Positions 22,764 through 33,700 of a stretch of DNA of 58,717 nt are shown piece after piece. Numbering within the stretch: position 1 is the first letter of the stretch; the number at the start of each line of letters is the position of its first letter. This DNA is from Chlamydomonas sphaeroides. Taxonomy: Eukaryota; Chlorophyta; Chlorophyceae; Chlamydomonadales; Chlamydomonadaceae. Below the pieces are notes generated by a model that worked only from the letters and a program-made list of their open reading frames with translations, searched no databases and was not told the origin of the DNA. The DNA is taken from the NCBI GenBank assembly GCA_001662425.1, contig BDDC01000500.1, forward strand, positions 1-58,717, written 5' to 3'. A program made the position numbers and the translations under genes.

Positions 22764-25700
22764 ATGGCCGACAGCGACCACAACACGTTGGAGGACGAAG
22801 CTAAGTACACACACCTCTTTGACCTACCGGATGATGCGTTACACGTAGTGCTATCCGGCCTCAACGGCAAGAAAGAGATCGGCAGGCTCGCATGTGTGTG
22901 CAAGCCGCTGCAGCAGGCGATCCTCCGGTGCGACAACAGCTGCAGCAAACACGATAGGAAAACGATAAGAACGCAGGGCAGGCAACTGATGCGTGCGTGC
23001 ATCCCCAACCCCCGTCCCCAACCCCCGTCCCGCCGCAGACACGCCCTGGCCGTGCTACTCGGCAGCGGCAGGCCGCCCGCGACGCTTCTCCACCACCTGA
23101 CCAAACGCGACACACGCTTCATCCACGGCATGCACGGCCCAAGTGGCATCGCGCAGCTGGCCGAGCTGCTAGAAGGCTGCGGTGCCGACCTGACACATCC
23201 GCCAGCGCCCGACCCCGCTGTCCAGCCATGCAGGTGATGAGCGCTCGAGCAGTAGGGTTGTCAAGCCGCCTGTGTCTATGGCCACACAATGATCTCACCC
23301 CTTGTCTGTCGGGGCGATGATCATGGCCAAGTTAAGCCAACCCAATCTATACAGCCCTGTCATCATAATCCCACCCTCCATCACCCATCCACCAGGGTCC
23401 AACCTGGCCTGCGCCCTGCCTTTCCCCCATGCCGACATAGATGGTACGACGCCGCTGCACGCCTCGGCTACTATGCCGTCATCCGCCTGGTCATCCAGCG
23501 AGGCGAGGCCCCCGTCAACATGTTCGCGTCGCTGTGTGCTGCGGCCCGGCATGGCCACCTGCCAATTGTGCAGGCCCTGCTGCAGCACGGCGTGCCGCCC
23601 ATCGTGGCCCTGAGCGGTGGCAAGCGCACATCGCTAAGCGAGGCATGCAGAGGCCGCCATGCCGCCATCGTCAGGCTGCTGCTAGCAGGGGGTGCCCAGC
23701 TGCAGGCGGCCGCCGACGTCCTGCCCGCGATGTGGCGGCACTCGGTGCTGCTCGCGCTCTGGGGCTACAGCGGCTTCGGCAGCTTCCCACAGCTCACGTT
23801 GGAGCTGGTGGCAGAGGCCTGGCCGCAGCTGCCCACAGACAACGGCCAGCACCGGACGTCGGTCGTGCACCGCGCGCTCCAGGCCCCGCTGGCGCCCGAT
23901 CAGCTCCGGAGCGTGCTGCGGCTCACCGCGCCCTCCGGCGCCGGGCCCGTGCTGGTGTGGGCCTGCCAGAACGGCGACGAGGCGCTGGCGGCGGAGGCGC
24001 TGGAGGCGCTGCTGGCGTGCGGCGACGGCACCCCAGCTGACACCAGGAGGGAGCTCATGGCTGCCGTCAGAGCCGGCTTTGTGGCTGCTGCACAGAGGCT
24101 GCTGCAGCGCATGGGGTGTGTGGAGGACCGCGGGCTGCGTGTCAGGGTGTACGCCGCCGCGCTGGGCCGGCCTGGCTGTGAGGCGCTGCGGCGGCAGCTG
24201 CTGGCGCAGGGCGGCGCGCTGCCCGCCGGCTTGCTGCGGGGCAAGGTGCTCAGCGCGCTGCTGGGCTGCGCTGCGTTTGGCGCCTGCCCGCAGCTCACGC
24301 CCGCGCTGCTGGAGGAAGCCTGGCCGCATCTGCCGCTGGACGAGCAGCAACGCAGGCAAGCGGTGCACCGCGCGCTGCAGGCGCCGCTGACGCCCGACCA
24401 GGTCCGGGGCGTGCTGCGGCTCACTGTGTCGACTGGCGCTGGGCCCGTGCTGGTGTGGGCCTGCCAGCACGGCGACGAGGCGCTGGCGGCGGAGGCGCTG
24501 GAGGCGGGCGCTGGTGGCGACACCCCACACGTCCAGGAGGCGCTAATGGCTGCCATCACGGCTGGCCACTCGGAGGCAGCATTGCTGCTGCTGCAGCGCG
24601 CGCGCGCTGCGGTGGAGCCCGGCGCACGCGCGCATGCGTACCTCGCTACTCTGAGCCTGGGCGGGCCGGGCCGGCAGGCCGTGCTGCAGCAGCTGCTGGC
24701 GGCTGGCGGCGACCGGGAGCGCGACACAGAGACCGCCGGCCTCCTGCGCACGGCGCTTGTGACGGCAGCGAGGTCGGGCCGGGCGGAGGTGTGCGGGGCG
24801 CTGCTGACCAGCGCGGCGTCGCTGTTTCAGGACGAGGGCGGGCTGGCGGCTGCAGCTGCGGCCCTGGTGGAGGCCGCCAGCTGCAGCGATGCGGGTGTGT
24901 GCCGCGCCATCCTGGCCAGCTGGCCTGCGAGCCGCGGTGCGGACGACAGCGGCTGCTGCTCGGCGCTGCTGCTTCACGCGCTGGCAAAGGCCTGCGGCGC
25001 CGACCCGGGCACGGCACGCCTCCTGCTCGGTGCCGGCGGCGCTGCGTTTGCTGGCGATGACGACGTCACGCGGACCGCCCCGCCCCGCGACAGCATGGCG
25101 GCTGTCGGGGAGGGCGGCGACGATGGCCACGGCCGCGGCCGCTCCCGCTGCCAGGCCGCCCTCCTGCGCGGCGTGCTGGCGCACATCCCGCCCTGGGCGT
25201 GCCCCGGCCGCGAGGCCCACCTGGCCAGGGCGGCGCCGCTGCTCGCTGTGGCGCAAGCCGCCTGGGCGCACCTGGCCACGCAGGCGGCGCAGCGAGTGGC
25301 GGCCGCCGCGGCGCTGCACGCCCTGCCGCCAGGCCCGTCGTCGCTGAGCGCCTCCGAGGTGGACGAGCTGGTGGCCGCCTGCGAGGCGCACCACGGCCAA
25401 TGTGCCCAGAGACCCGGCTGGTCCATGACGGACGCGGCTGCGCTCAGCGGCATGGTTTCCAAGCTGAATGAGAGGCTACGGCGCTCGCTGCTGCCCGTCT
25501 TCGCAAACGACTGGCTGTGGCGTGAGCGCCGCACCGGCGAGCGCCTGGCGTGGGGCAGCGCGTTCGTGGCCCATGCGGGCCACGGCCGCCAGCCCCTGCT
25601 GGGCGACCAGCTAGGCCACACGGCGGCGGCGCTCTGGGTGGCCGCCGCCGCCAAGGACCCTGCGCTGTGGGAGGCGATGCCGGGGGCGGAGGAGGCGGGC

Positions 25701-26198
25701 GCGCCGGCGCTCCGGCTGGTGCTGGGGCTGCTCCATGGCAATCCGCCGCTGCCGCCGGCCGTGCTGCGGCTGCTGGTGCCCCGCTGCCCTCCGGCGCTGC
25801 TGCCGCACCTCCTGGCCTCGCCCGTCACCGCCGTGCCGCTGCTGCGGCTGCTGCGCGAGGCCGCGGCCAGCCTGGGGTGCGAGCCGGGCGAGCTGCTGCA
25901 CCCGGAGGACGCCGGAGGCCAGCAGCGCGCGGCGGCGCTGCTGGCGGCGGGCGAGGGCGCGGACGACGTGGGAGCGGCGCTGGGGGCGGCGGGGCCGTGG
26001 GCGCCGGTGCAGGCGCGGCGGCGGCTGGTGCCGGTGCTGCGGGCGGCGGCGGCGTGGGCGCGGCAGGCGCCAGCGCACGAGCTGCGTGGCCTGGACGAGG
26101 AGGAGAACTGCTGGCAGCTTGTGCGCCAGGCCGCCGGTCAGCACTGCGATTGGAGCCTGGAGCGCACGCGCGGCCCGCGGGAGCGGTGGCGCGTGTAG
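22764..26198 (+). CDS. F-box/ankyrin-repeat protein
   Basis: Three exons, 22764-22927, 23039-23233 and 23441-26198, joined in matching phase; about 1,038 aa. It starts MADSDHNTLEDEAKYTHLFD, and residues about 19-55 form an F-box (LPDDALHVVLSGL ... RLACVCKPLQQAI), the Skp1-binding module of SCF ubiquitin ligases. Ankyrin-like helices follow, for example FASLCAAARHGHLPIVQALL, EACRGRHAAIVRLLLAGGA and GPVLVWACQNGDEALAAEAL; these presumably bind a substrate, which is unknown. Two long homologous blocks sit near 23740-24210 and 24240-24710. The C-terminal third is Ala-rich and helical without a clear domain. The frame ends with TAG followed directly by TGA. The acceptor GACATAG before exon 3 is the least certain junction. 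Confidence 0.8.
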
Positions 26199-27091
26199 TG
26201 ACCGCTAGTCGTCTTATGTACCTGACGGCGCGACGTACCGGTTGTGCGTGTGGTGCAGGCAAGGTCGGCCCTGGTGCGTCCATCAGGTGTGCACGCACGC
26301 GCTACATGCATCGTCCATCGGATGTGCATGGGTGACGAAGGCTTGCCGCGATTACTGCGGAGCACGCGGACGACTCTCATGAATGCTGGGTGTGCTTGTT
26401 CTTGTACGACTCGGTAGCTCGCTTGCACAGAGTCGTCCTGCATGCTGCTCTTTGAGGGGCGGACGCCCTTGCGGCATGACAGCGCCCGCCTCCGCCTCTC
26501 GCCTCCTTCTTGGTTCCTATGCGTGTAGCGTGACCATCGCATAGCCCCCCACCATAGTCGGAACCAAACGTGTGCCTGGTGCCGCCCTGGCGCAGCTCCG
26601 GCCGCCCGCCAGCACGCGTCCATCCATCGCAGCATCGCCGCTGCATGCCCCAACCTCGCCCCGGCCCTCAGCTCCGGCGGACGCCGCCCAGCGCCCGCGC
26701 CGCCGACGCCTTGGCCCGCTGCTCGGTCAGGAAGGCCTCTACCGCCGCAGCTACACACGAATCCGACGCCATCCACGGCACAACACCAAATGCACAACCT
26801 CAAAAACCATGAAAGCGCGTCACAGCAACAGCGTCGGCGGACACGTTGAGCAGGCTCGTGTCTTTTCGGCGGCCGCAGGGCCCTGCCCGTCATCGTCGCC
26901 GTCATCAGTCACATTCAGCACCCGGAAGGACACACGCCCAGCCCAGAACATGATGCCGGCCGGCTGCGCCAGAGTCGTGACGCGTCACGTCAGCCATCCG
27001 CCGTACGGCCCCATCACCGCTCACACTATTCTAGGTAACTTGGATGCACACAGCAGCCAGATCCGGATCTTGACAAACATGTTGCCGTACA
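26199..27091. other. Intergenic stretch between convergent genes
   Basis: It lies between the 3' ends of the F-box and OPR/RAP genes. Apart from the LON-exon fragment at 26668-26754 I see no coding signal. Confidence 0.5.
26668..26754 (-). pseudogene. Orphan duplicate of the last exon of the LON-domain gene
   Basis: The minus strand reads AAVEAFLTEQRAKASAARAL and then GGVRRS-TGA. The final exon of the LON-domain gene at 39806-39920 ends VEAAVEAFLTEQRAKASVAR and then ALGGVSRG-TGA. By eye, 79 of 87 bases match, including the stop codon. Homology stops just after the TGA, and I find no match to the preceding LON exons upstream in this interval, so it is a stranded gene fragment about 13 kb from its parent and in opposite orientation. 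Confidence 0.85.
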
Positions 27092-30000
27092 TCACAGCCC
27101 CAGCTTGGCCTCCAGGTACGTCACGTGCTCGTCGAGGCCCGTCAGCGCCGCCCACTCCCAGTACGGCACGCTGACCACGTTGCGCGCCCCGAACACCCGC
27201 GCCAGCTGCCGGTCGCGCAGCAGCGTGGCGCCGTCCCTGGCCTGCGGCTCGTTAGCGAGGAAGTGAGTGGGGCCGTCGGCCTCGATTGCCACGCGCCGCG
27301 CCGGCTGGCCCTCGCAGCCCGGCAGCTCCACCACCACGTCCACCGACACGCACAGCTCTGGAACGCGCTCCTCGCACCGCACGGCATCGCCGGGTGCGGC
27401 TGGGCCCTCGCCGTCGCTGCCGTCGCCGCTGCCGCCGTCAGCAGCACAGCCGCCGTCAGCAGCACTGCCGCCGTCAGCAGCACTGCCGCCGTCAGCAGCA
27501 CTGCCGCCGGCACCGACGCTGCCGGCACCGCTGCCGCCGTCAGCAGCACTGCCGTCGCTGTCTCCGGCACGCCGGCGCAGCAGCTCCTTTGCTGCAGCCG
27601 CCACCTCCCGCTGGAACGGCGACGTGTTCGCATTCGCCATCGCCGCCTCCATCGCGCCCTGGGCGGACGCCAGCAGCATGCCAAGCTGTGGGTCGACACC
27701 TGCGCCCGCCGGCCCTGACGGGACGCCGCCCCAAGGGCCGGAAGCGGCGCCGTCACCCCTTGCCGGCGCAGCCTCCGCTACGGCCGCCAGCTCCAGCTGC
27801 GCCTGCCGCAGCTGCCGCTGGTTCTCCACCGCGAGGCTGGCAGCGCCCTCGGCCGCCCACCGCCGCGCCGCCTCCGCCAGCAGCGCCTGCGCCAGGCCGC
27901 CGTGCCGCCGCAGCGGACCCGGGCCCATGACCGCCAGCGCCCACAGGCTGTTGGCCAGGTGCTGCCCCCGCAGCTCCGCCGGCTCCTGCCGCAGCAGCTG
28001 GCCCAGCCGCGCTGCCAGCGCGTCCACCAGCCGCTCGTCGTACATGCCGAGATCGGCCAGCGCCCACAGCAGGTTGGCGGCGTGCTGGGCATCGGCACCG
28101 GAAAAGGCCCCGGCGCCCTCGGGCTCCGCTGCGGCCTCGGCCGTGCGAGCCAGAAGCGCGGCGGTCGGGCGGTGCCGCGCCAGCGCCAGCGCGTACCACA
28201 GGTTGGCCCAGTTCTGGCTGGCGGCACCGAGCATGGCGCCAGGTGACGCGGCCGCTTCGGCCGCCGCTGCGTAGCAGCTCTGGTCCGTGAGGCCCACCTT
28301 GGCCAGGCCCCAGGCACTGATGCTGAGCTGCCGAGGCTTGAAGCCGGCAAATCGGCGGGTCGCGCATTCCTTGGCCAGCGCCTTGACCTCGGCAGGGGGC
28401 CGGAATGAGACGTCGTCAGCAGCCGCCAGCTTGCCCAGCGCGTACAGCGAGTTGGCCAGGGCCTGGGCCCCGGCCTCCTGCCGCAGCCGCGCCAGACTGG
28501 CGATGATATGGCTGAGCACCGGGCCGGGGGGATTGAGCCGCAGCCGTGCACACGCGAGCAGCAGGTTGGAGCAATGCTGCGACTGGAGTGTACCGGTATC
28601 GCGCCCCCGGCCGGCAGGTATGGACGGCAGCGCAGCGCAGCTTGCGTCCCAGAGCATGTCAAGCGGCGCGGACCGCAGGAGCTCCGGCGCTGCCTCTCGT
28701 GCCTCGGAAAGCGCCCACCACAGATTGGACTGATCCTGGCCGCAGCGGTTTCTTCGGAGCAGCGCCCCATCATCATGTGCCAGCCGCCGCAGCAGCGCCG
28801 CCGCCAGCTCGCCCGGTCGGCCCTGCCAGGCCCTGGCCTTGGCGAGCGCCCACAGCGGCTCCACACACGGGCGCGCTTCCCGGATCTCCGGCACCAGCGG
28901 CAGATAGGCGGCCGTCAGGGCGCCCAGGATGCGGAGGCAGAGGGCCGTGTCGGCGCCTCGCTCGGAGCGGAGCTGCATGGGAGGAGGTGAAAGCGCGTCG
29001 GTGATGCGTTGTGTGCGTATGGTTCTTAATTCGCCCAAGCGACCGCCTGCCCTCACACCGCCGCACACAGCCCAAGCCCCGCCGGTAGCTCGTGAGCCCG
29101 TCGGTCGCCACACACGCCCCGCGCCCAACTCCAACGCCACAGCCGAGCAAGGCGGCCTAGCCCCACCTTGGCCGCTCGGTTGAAGGCCGCCTGCAGCTTG
29201 GACCACTCCCGCGCCTCCGCCCAGGCCAGGGCACCCGTGGGGCCCTCCACCACCGCCGCCAGCGCAGCCAGGGTCGCGATGGCCTCGATCTCCTCGTCCC
29301 GGCCGGTGCGCGAGCCGCCGCCGCCGCGCCGCGCGCCCGGGTCCTCAGCGCGGTCGTCGGCGCTACCCCGCGCCCTGCCAGCGTCATCCGGTGCAGCGGC
29401 CGGCACAGAGCGAGGGACCACAAGGGTAACCCGGGACCGGGGGCCAGCTGCGCCGTCCTCCGAAGCGCCCAGCAGAAGTGATGCCGCCTGCTGCGGCCCC
29501 CCGCCGCTGTCGCCAGGGCGGCCGCTGGGGCTGGGCTGGGCGTTGGCGAGCGCAGCAGTCCGGACAGGCAGCGAGGGCCCTTCACCGTGCCGCTGCCCAT
29601 CGGAGCCGCTGCTAACAGCAGTTGATGCCATAAGGCGAGGGCGCTTGTGCGGAACCTGGGGTCGGCGGCCGGCGGGCTTGTCCGCTGGAGCGCCGGGCAC
29701 GGGGTCCGTGTTTGGCAGGGAGCGAGGGCGCTTGCGGCGGGCCAGGGGCCCCGAGTCCGCGGCCGCTTTTGTCCTCGCGTCGGGCGGTGGTGTTGCTGCT
29801 GCCGGCTGCTTCCTGTCGCTGGCGCCTGGGCTGCTGCTGCGGCTCTGCTGGAGGGAGCGACGGGACGAGGGCGGGCGGCCGGGGTTGGGCGCTGGCTGGG
29901 TGGTGCCGGATGCCGGAGGCGGTGGAGCCTCCGTGGCGTGTCTTGGGAAGGAGCTGTGCATAGAAGGGGTGATGCAGGTATGCGACGGGCGGTGGCACCT

Positions 30001-30189
30001 GGGTGGAGGCCAGGTGCCTCGCGAGGCAGCGATAGCTGTGCTGGCTGTTGGGCGAGCGACGGGCAGCAGCCGGCCAAAGTGCCGAACGCGGCTCGGCAGC
30101 TCATCGAGGTTGCGTATTTTGCTTTTGGATGCAGATGATATCAGCAGCTGCCGCAGCGCGTCCAGCATGGCGCGATGCGCGGGCAGCAT
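27092..30189 (-). CDS. OPR-repeat/RAP-domain RNA-binding protein, probably organellar
   Basis: Two exons, 30189-29167 and 28972-27092, join in phase 0; about 967 aa, ending in TGA. Exon 1 is a Ser/Pro/Arg-rich, poorly structured N-terminus starting MLPAHRAMLDALRQLL. Exon 2 contains a run of about 38-residue helical repeats of the octotricopeptide/FASTK-like kind: LWALADLGMYDERLVDAL, NLWYALALARHRPTAALL, NSLWALAVMGPGPLRR, SLYALGKLAAADDVS. The C-terminus is a RAP domain (about the last 95 residues) with VDVVVELPG, VAIEADGPTHFLANEP, LRDRQLARVFG and VVSVPYWEWAAL. In Chlamydomonas, OPR and RAP proteins are nucleus-encoded factors for maturation, stability or translation of specific chloroplast or mitochondrial RNAs; the target here is unknown. 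An 18-bp minisatellite inserts GGSAAD units before the RAP domain. Confidence 0.88.
27431..27550. repeat. 18-bp coding minisatellite (GGSAAD units)
   Basis: About four tandem GCCGCCGTCAGCAGCACT units plus one displaced copy, within the OPR/RAP exon. They form a flexible linker just N-terminal to the RAP domain and keep the frame. Confidence 0.92.
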
Positions 30190-30749
30190 TCCGCCGGTGC
30201 AGCTAAAGCTGCTGGTCGCTGCTCAGAGCTGGTGTAGGCTACAGCAGAAGCTACCGCTCAGCGATGTGCTAGCGCGCTGGCAAACTTGAAGAGCTCTGAA
30301 GCGGGCCATGCCGTGATGTCACAGCCCTTTGCTGTTCACCGGAGTATCTGTAAAGAAATTGCTTTGCATACATTCGAGTACATATGTTACAAGGTTTGTG
30401 TTTAGTATTCGCATGCTGGCAGCCCCTGGGCAGGGTTGGCACCCCAGCAGGCCACAGCGGCGCCACCGGCCAGGAGGGCACCGTCCTGCCCCCGGCATGC
30501 CCACACGCGCACGCCATGAGGCCCCTCGCGGCGAACACGTCTGGGGTGGGTACCGTGTTCTCCGCCTCCGCGCCGTGCCTTGAGGTTATTCATTCGTTCG
30601 TTGCGCCCGCAGCCCTCCCGGCGCCCAGTTCCCTGCCACGCCGCAGGCCGCGGGACGGCGCCAGGCCGGCGGCTGGCCGCCGCCTGCCAGCTGCCGCACC
30701 CCGCGCAGCAGCTCCCCTCCGCGTGCCTGCCACCTGCGCACGACACGGC
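30190..30749. other. Intergenic stretch with likely 3' UTR of the next minus-strand gene
   Basis: It separates two genes on the same strand. TTACA at 30387-30391 (TGTAA on the minus strand) lies about 360 nt downstream of the TAG at 30750 and is a plausible poly(A) signal. The AT-richer patch at 30340-30410 fits a 3' end. Confidence 0.5.
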
Positions 30750-33700
30750 CTAGTGCTGCTGCTGCTGCCGACGGAGTGCCGCGTAGCTCTCCCGCAGCTC
30801 CGCCGCCCGGCCCGGCGTGGGCCGGCCGCCGCCGCGCCCGCCCGCCGCGCCGCCGCCGCCCAGCCCTGACCCCAGCGCCCGCGCTCCTCTCCCGCGCGCC
30901 GCCGCCGCCATCCTCATAGCCGCGGACGCGGCGGCGCGGCCCTCGCTCCCGTCCACCACGCTGTCCCGTCGGCGCCGTGTAAAGGAGGCGGTCTCGTCGT
31001 CAGGTGAGCTGGAGCAGCCGGAGGCCAAGGCAGCTGGCGACGGCGAAGGCGGCTCCTCGTCGCCGCCGCCCCCACCGCCGCCGCCGCCGCCCGGCTGCAG
31101 CTGCGACCGGGCTGCGGCCGGGCTGCCGGGGCCTAGCGGGCCCCCGCCCACTCCGGTGGGTGCAGCGCCGCCAGGGCCATCCCCCTGGGTCGCGCCCCCG
31201 CGCCGCTCCTCCTGCCAGGCTGCGCCCGGCTCCCCATCCCAACCCGCGGCCCGCATGGCCCGCCCGCCACCCTGGCCAGCGTCCGGCCGCGGCCCGGCCG
31301 CCCAGACCATGCCCTCGTCGTCCTCCCCGCTGCTGCCCTCCCCTTGCTCGCCCTCCTCGCTGCTGGCAAGGGGCACTCGCCCGCCGCCGCCGCCGACGCC
31401 GCCGGCCGTCCGCTGCTCCTCCTCGACCTCCTCGCCAATGGCGAGCGGCTCGGCGCCGTCCTCCCGGCCCTCGCCCCCCTCGTCCGTCCCGGCAGGGCCC
31501 CAGCGCCGCCGCCGTCCGAAGCCTGCCTCGTCTCTGTCGTGCAGCAGCTGCTGCTGCAGGCCGCCCGTCCCATACCCCTCCTCGTCCTCGCCGCAGCTGC
31601 CCTCCGTACCGCTGAGGCCTTCGTCGCTTCGGCCGGCTGCGGCCGCAGCCGCGCCCCACCACCGCCCGCCAGTACCAGCGCCAGTCCCTCCATCGCTGCC
31701 GCTTGTGGCGCCCCCGCTGCCGCTACGCCGCTGCCAGCCCACCTGCTCCCGCTGCCGCGCCCCATTCCGCAGCTGCTGCTGCCCCTGCCGCCGCTGCACT
31801 GCCGCAGCGACGCGCGCCGCCAGCTGCGCCTCGAGGCTGGGCGCGGCGCCGCAAGAGCTGGCCGGCAACGACGACGCAGGCGACCAGGCCGCCGCCGCCG
31901 CCGCCGCCGCCGCGGGCGTCTGCAGGGCGCCCCCCGGCGAAGACAGCACGGATGCATCCCCTCCACGGCACCTGAGGCCCCCCTGCCGCTTGCAGTCGGC
32001 CCCGAGGTGCCTCGCAGGCGCAGCGCCAGCCGCCGGCGCGGCGCCGCGGCTGGCCGCAAAGGTGGCCGCAGGCCGCCGCCGCCGCCGCCGCACGCCGGGC
32101 TGCCGCCCGCGGCCGCCGCCGCCGTCGCTGCCATCCCAGTCGTCGTCGTCGCCGCTGCCGCTGCTCGAGGCATCGGACCCCGGGCACTCGGCACCAGGCT
32201 CGCCGGCGCCGCTGCGTGCCGCTGCCCCGTCGCCTCGCGCCGTACGCTCGTCCTGCTGGCGCGCCGCCGCCAGCTGCTGCCGCAGCGCCGCCGCGTCACG
32301 AGCCGCTCGCTGCGTCTCGGCGCGCAGGCGGGAGCCGATGGCGGCGGCGCGGGCGCCGGCGCGGCGGAGCCGCCGAGCCAGGCCGCCGGCGGCGCTCGCC
32401 GCCGCCAGCGCCGCCAGCCCTCCCTCTGCAGCCGCCGCAGCGGGTCCTGCGGCAGCAGCCCTGGCTTGGGAGCCGCCGCCGCCGCCGCCGCCACCACCGG
32501 CCGTCTGCCCGGTGGTGGCTCCAGCCCCGCTGGTGCCGGCGGCGGCGGCATCGGCGGCGTGGCGGCGGCGAGCACGGGGCGACGGCGCAGCCGACGCGAG
32601 GACGGCTGCCTTGGCGCCGGCGGCCCTGGCAGCGGTGCGGCGCGCGGCGGCGGCTCGGCTTAGCAGCCTGTCCGCTAGTCCCAGGGCTGTGCCGGGCCGG
32701 GAGCTGGTCTGGGCGCCCCGGGACGGCGGCACCCCCGGGCCTGCGGGTGCGGCTGCACTGCTGGGTGCGGGCGTGGTGGCGGCGGAGCTGGCGGTGCTGC
32801 GGACACGGCCTGCCGCCCGAGCGCCGACGTTGCCGCGTGCCGCGGCGCCCGCATTCGGAGCCTGAAAGGCGCGGCTGCGGCCGCCGCCGCCGGCAGCGAT
32901 GGAGCTCGCCGGCGTGGAGGGCTGCGTTGTGATCAGAAAGCGGGCAAGGAGAGGGTCCGGAGCCGGCGGCGGCCCGCTGGCGGCGGCGGCGGCGGAGCTA
33001 TGCCGCGCCGGCAGCCGCACCGCACCGCGCCGCGGCGTCGCGGCAGCGAGCTCCTTGGCGGCGCCGCCGCCAGCCCGGGCCAGCTGCAGCCTGTGGTGGA
33101 CCCGGCGGAAGGCGCGTGGCGTCTCACCGCCGTCGGCGCCAGAGCCATGGCGGGGCCCGCCGCCGTCACCGGCCGCCGCGGCGGCGCCGCCAGCGGTAGC
33201 GGCGGCGAGGATGGCTGTGAGCGCCGCTGCCAGGCCAGCGGGCCCGGCGGCGCCGTCTGGCGGCACCGGCACACCTGGCGTCGCGTCGGGGGGTGCAGTG
33301 GCGCCGGGCAAAAGGGCGGCCCTGGCGGCGGCGAGCGCCTCCGCCGGCCCTGGCGCAGCGCGTGCCGCCGCTGCGACGGCCGCTATGCTGGGCATGTGGC
33401 CGCCCTCTGCCTTGCCGCTAGGAGGTGCCGCCGCTGGCGGGCCGCCGCTGCCGCCAACTCCGCCGCTGTCGCTGTCACTATCGACAAGATCTGTGGCGCT
33501 GCCGTCGTCTTCACCGTTGCCTGCGACGCCCTCGCTGCCGCCGCTGTCGTCGTCGAGCTCTTTTCGCCTTGCCGCCGCCGCAGCCGGCCGGCCAGTGCGG
33601 GCGTCTGCCGCCGCCGTCGCCGCCGCTGCGGACGCCGCCGCAGCGGCGGCGGCGGTGCCGCCGGGCCGCAGCAGGGCCGCTAGCTGCTCCTGTGGATTGA

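Noticed and set aside
30817..32865. 682-codon plus-strand open frame opposite the coiled-coil gene
   Set aside because: Antisense shadow of the low-complexity terminal exon; the minus strand has the splice-consistent chain.
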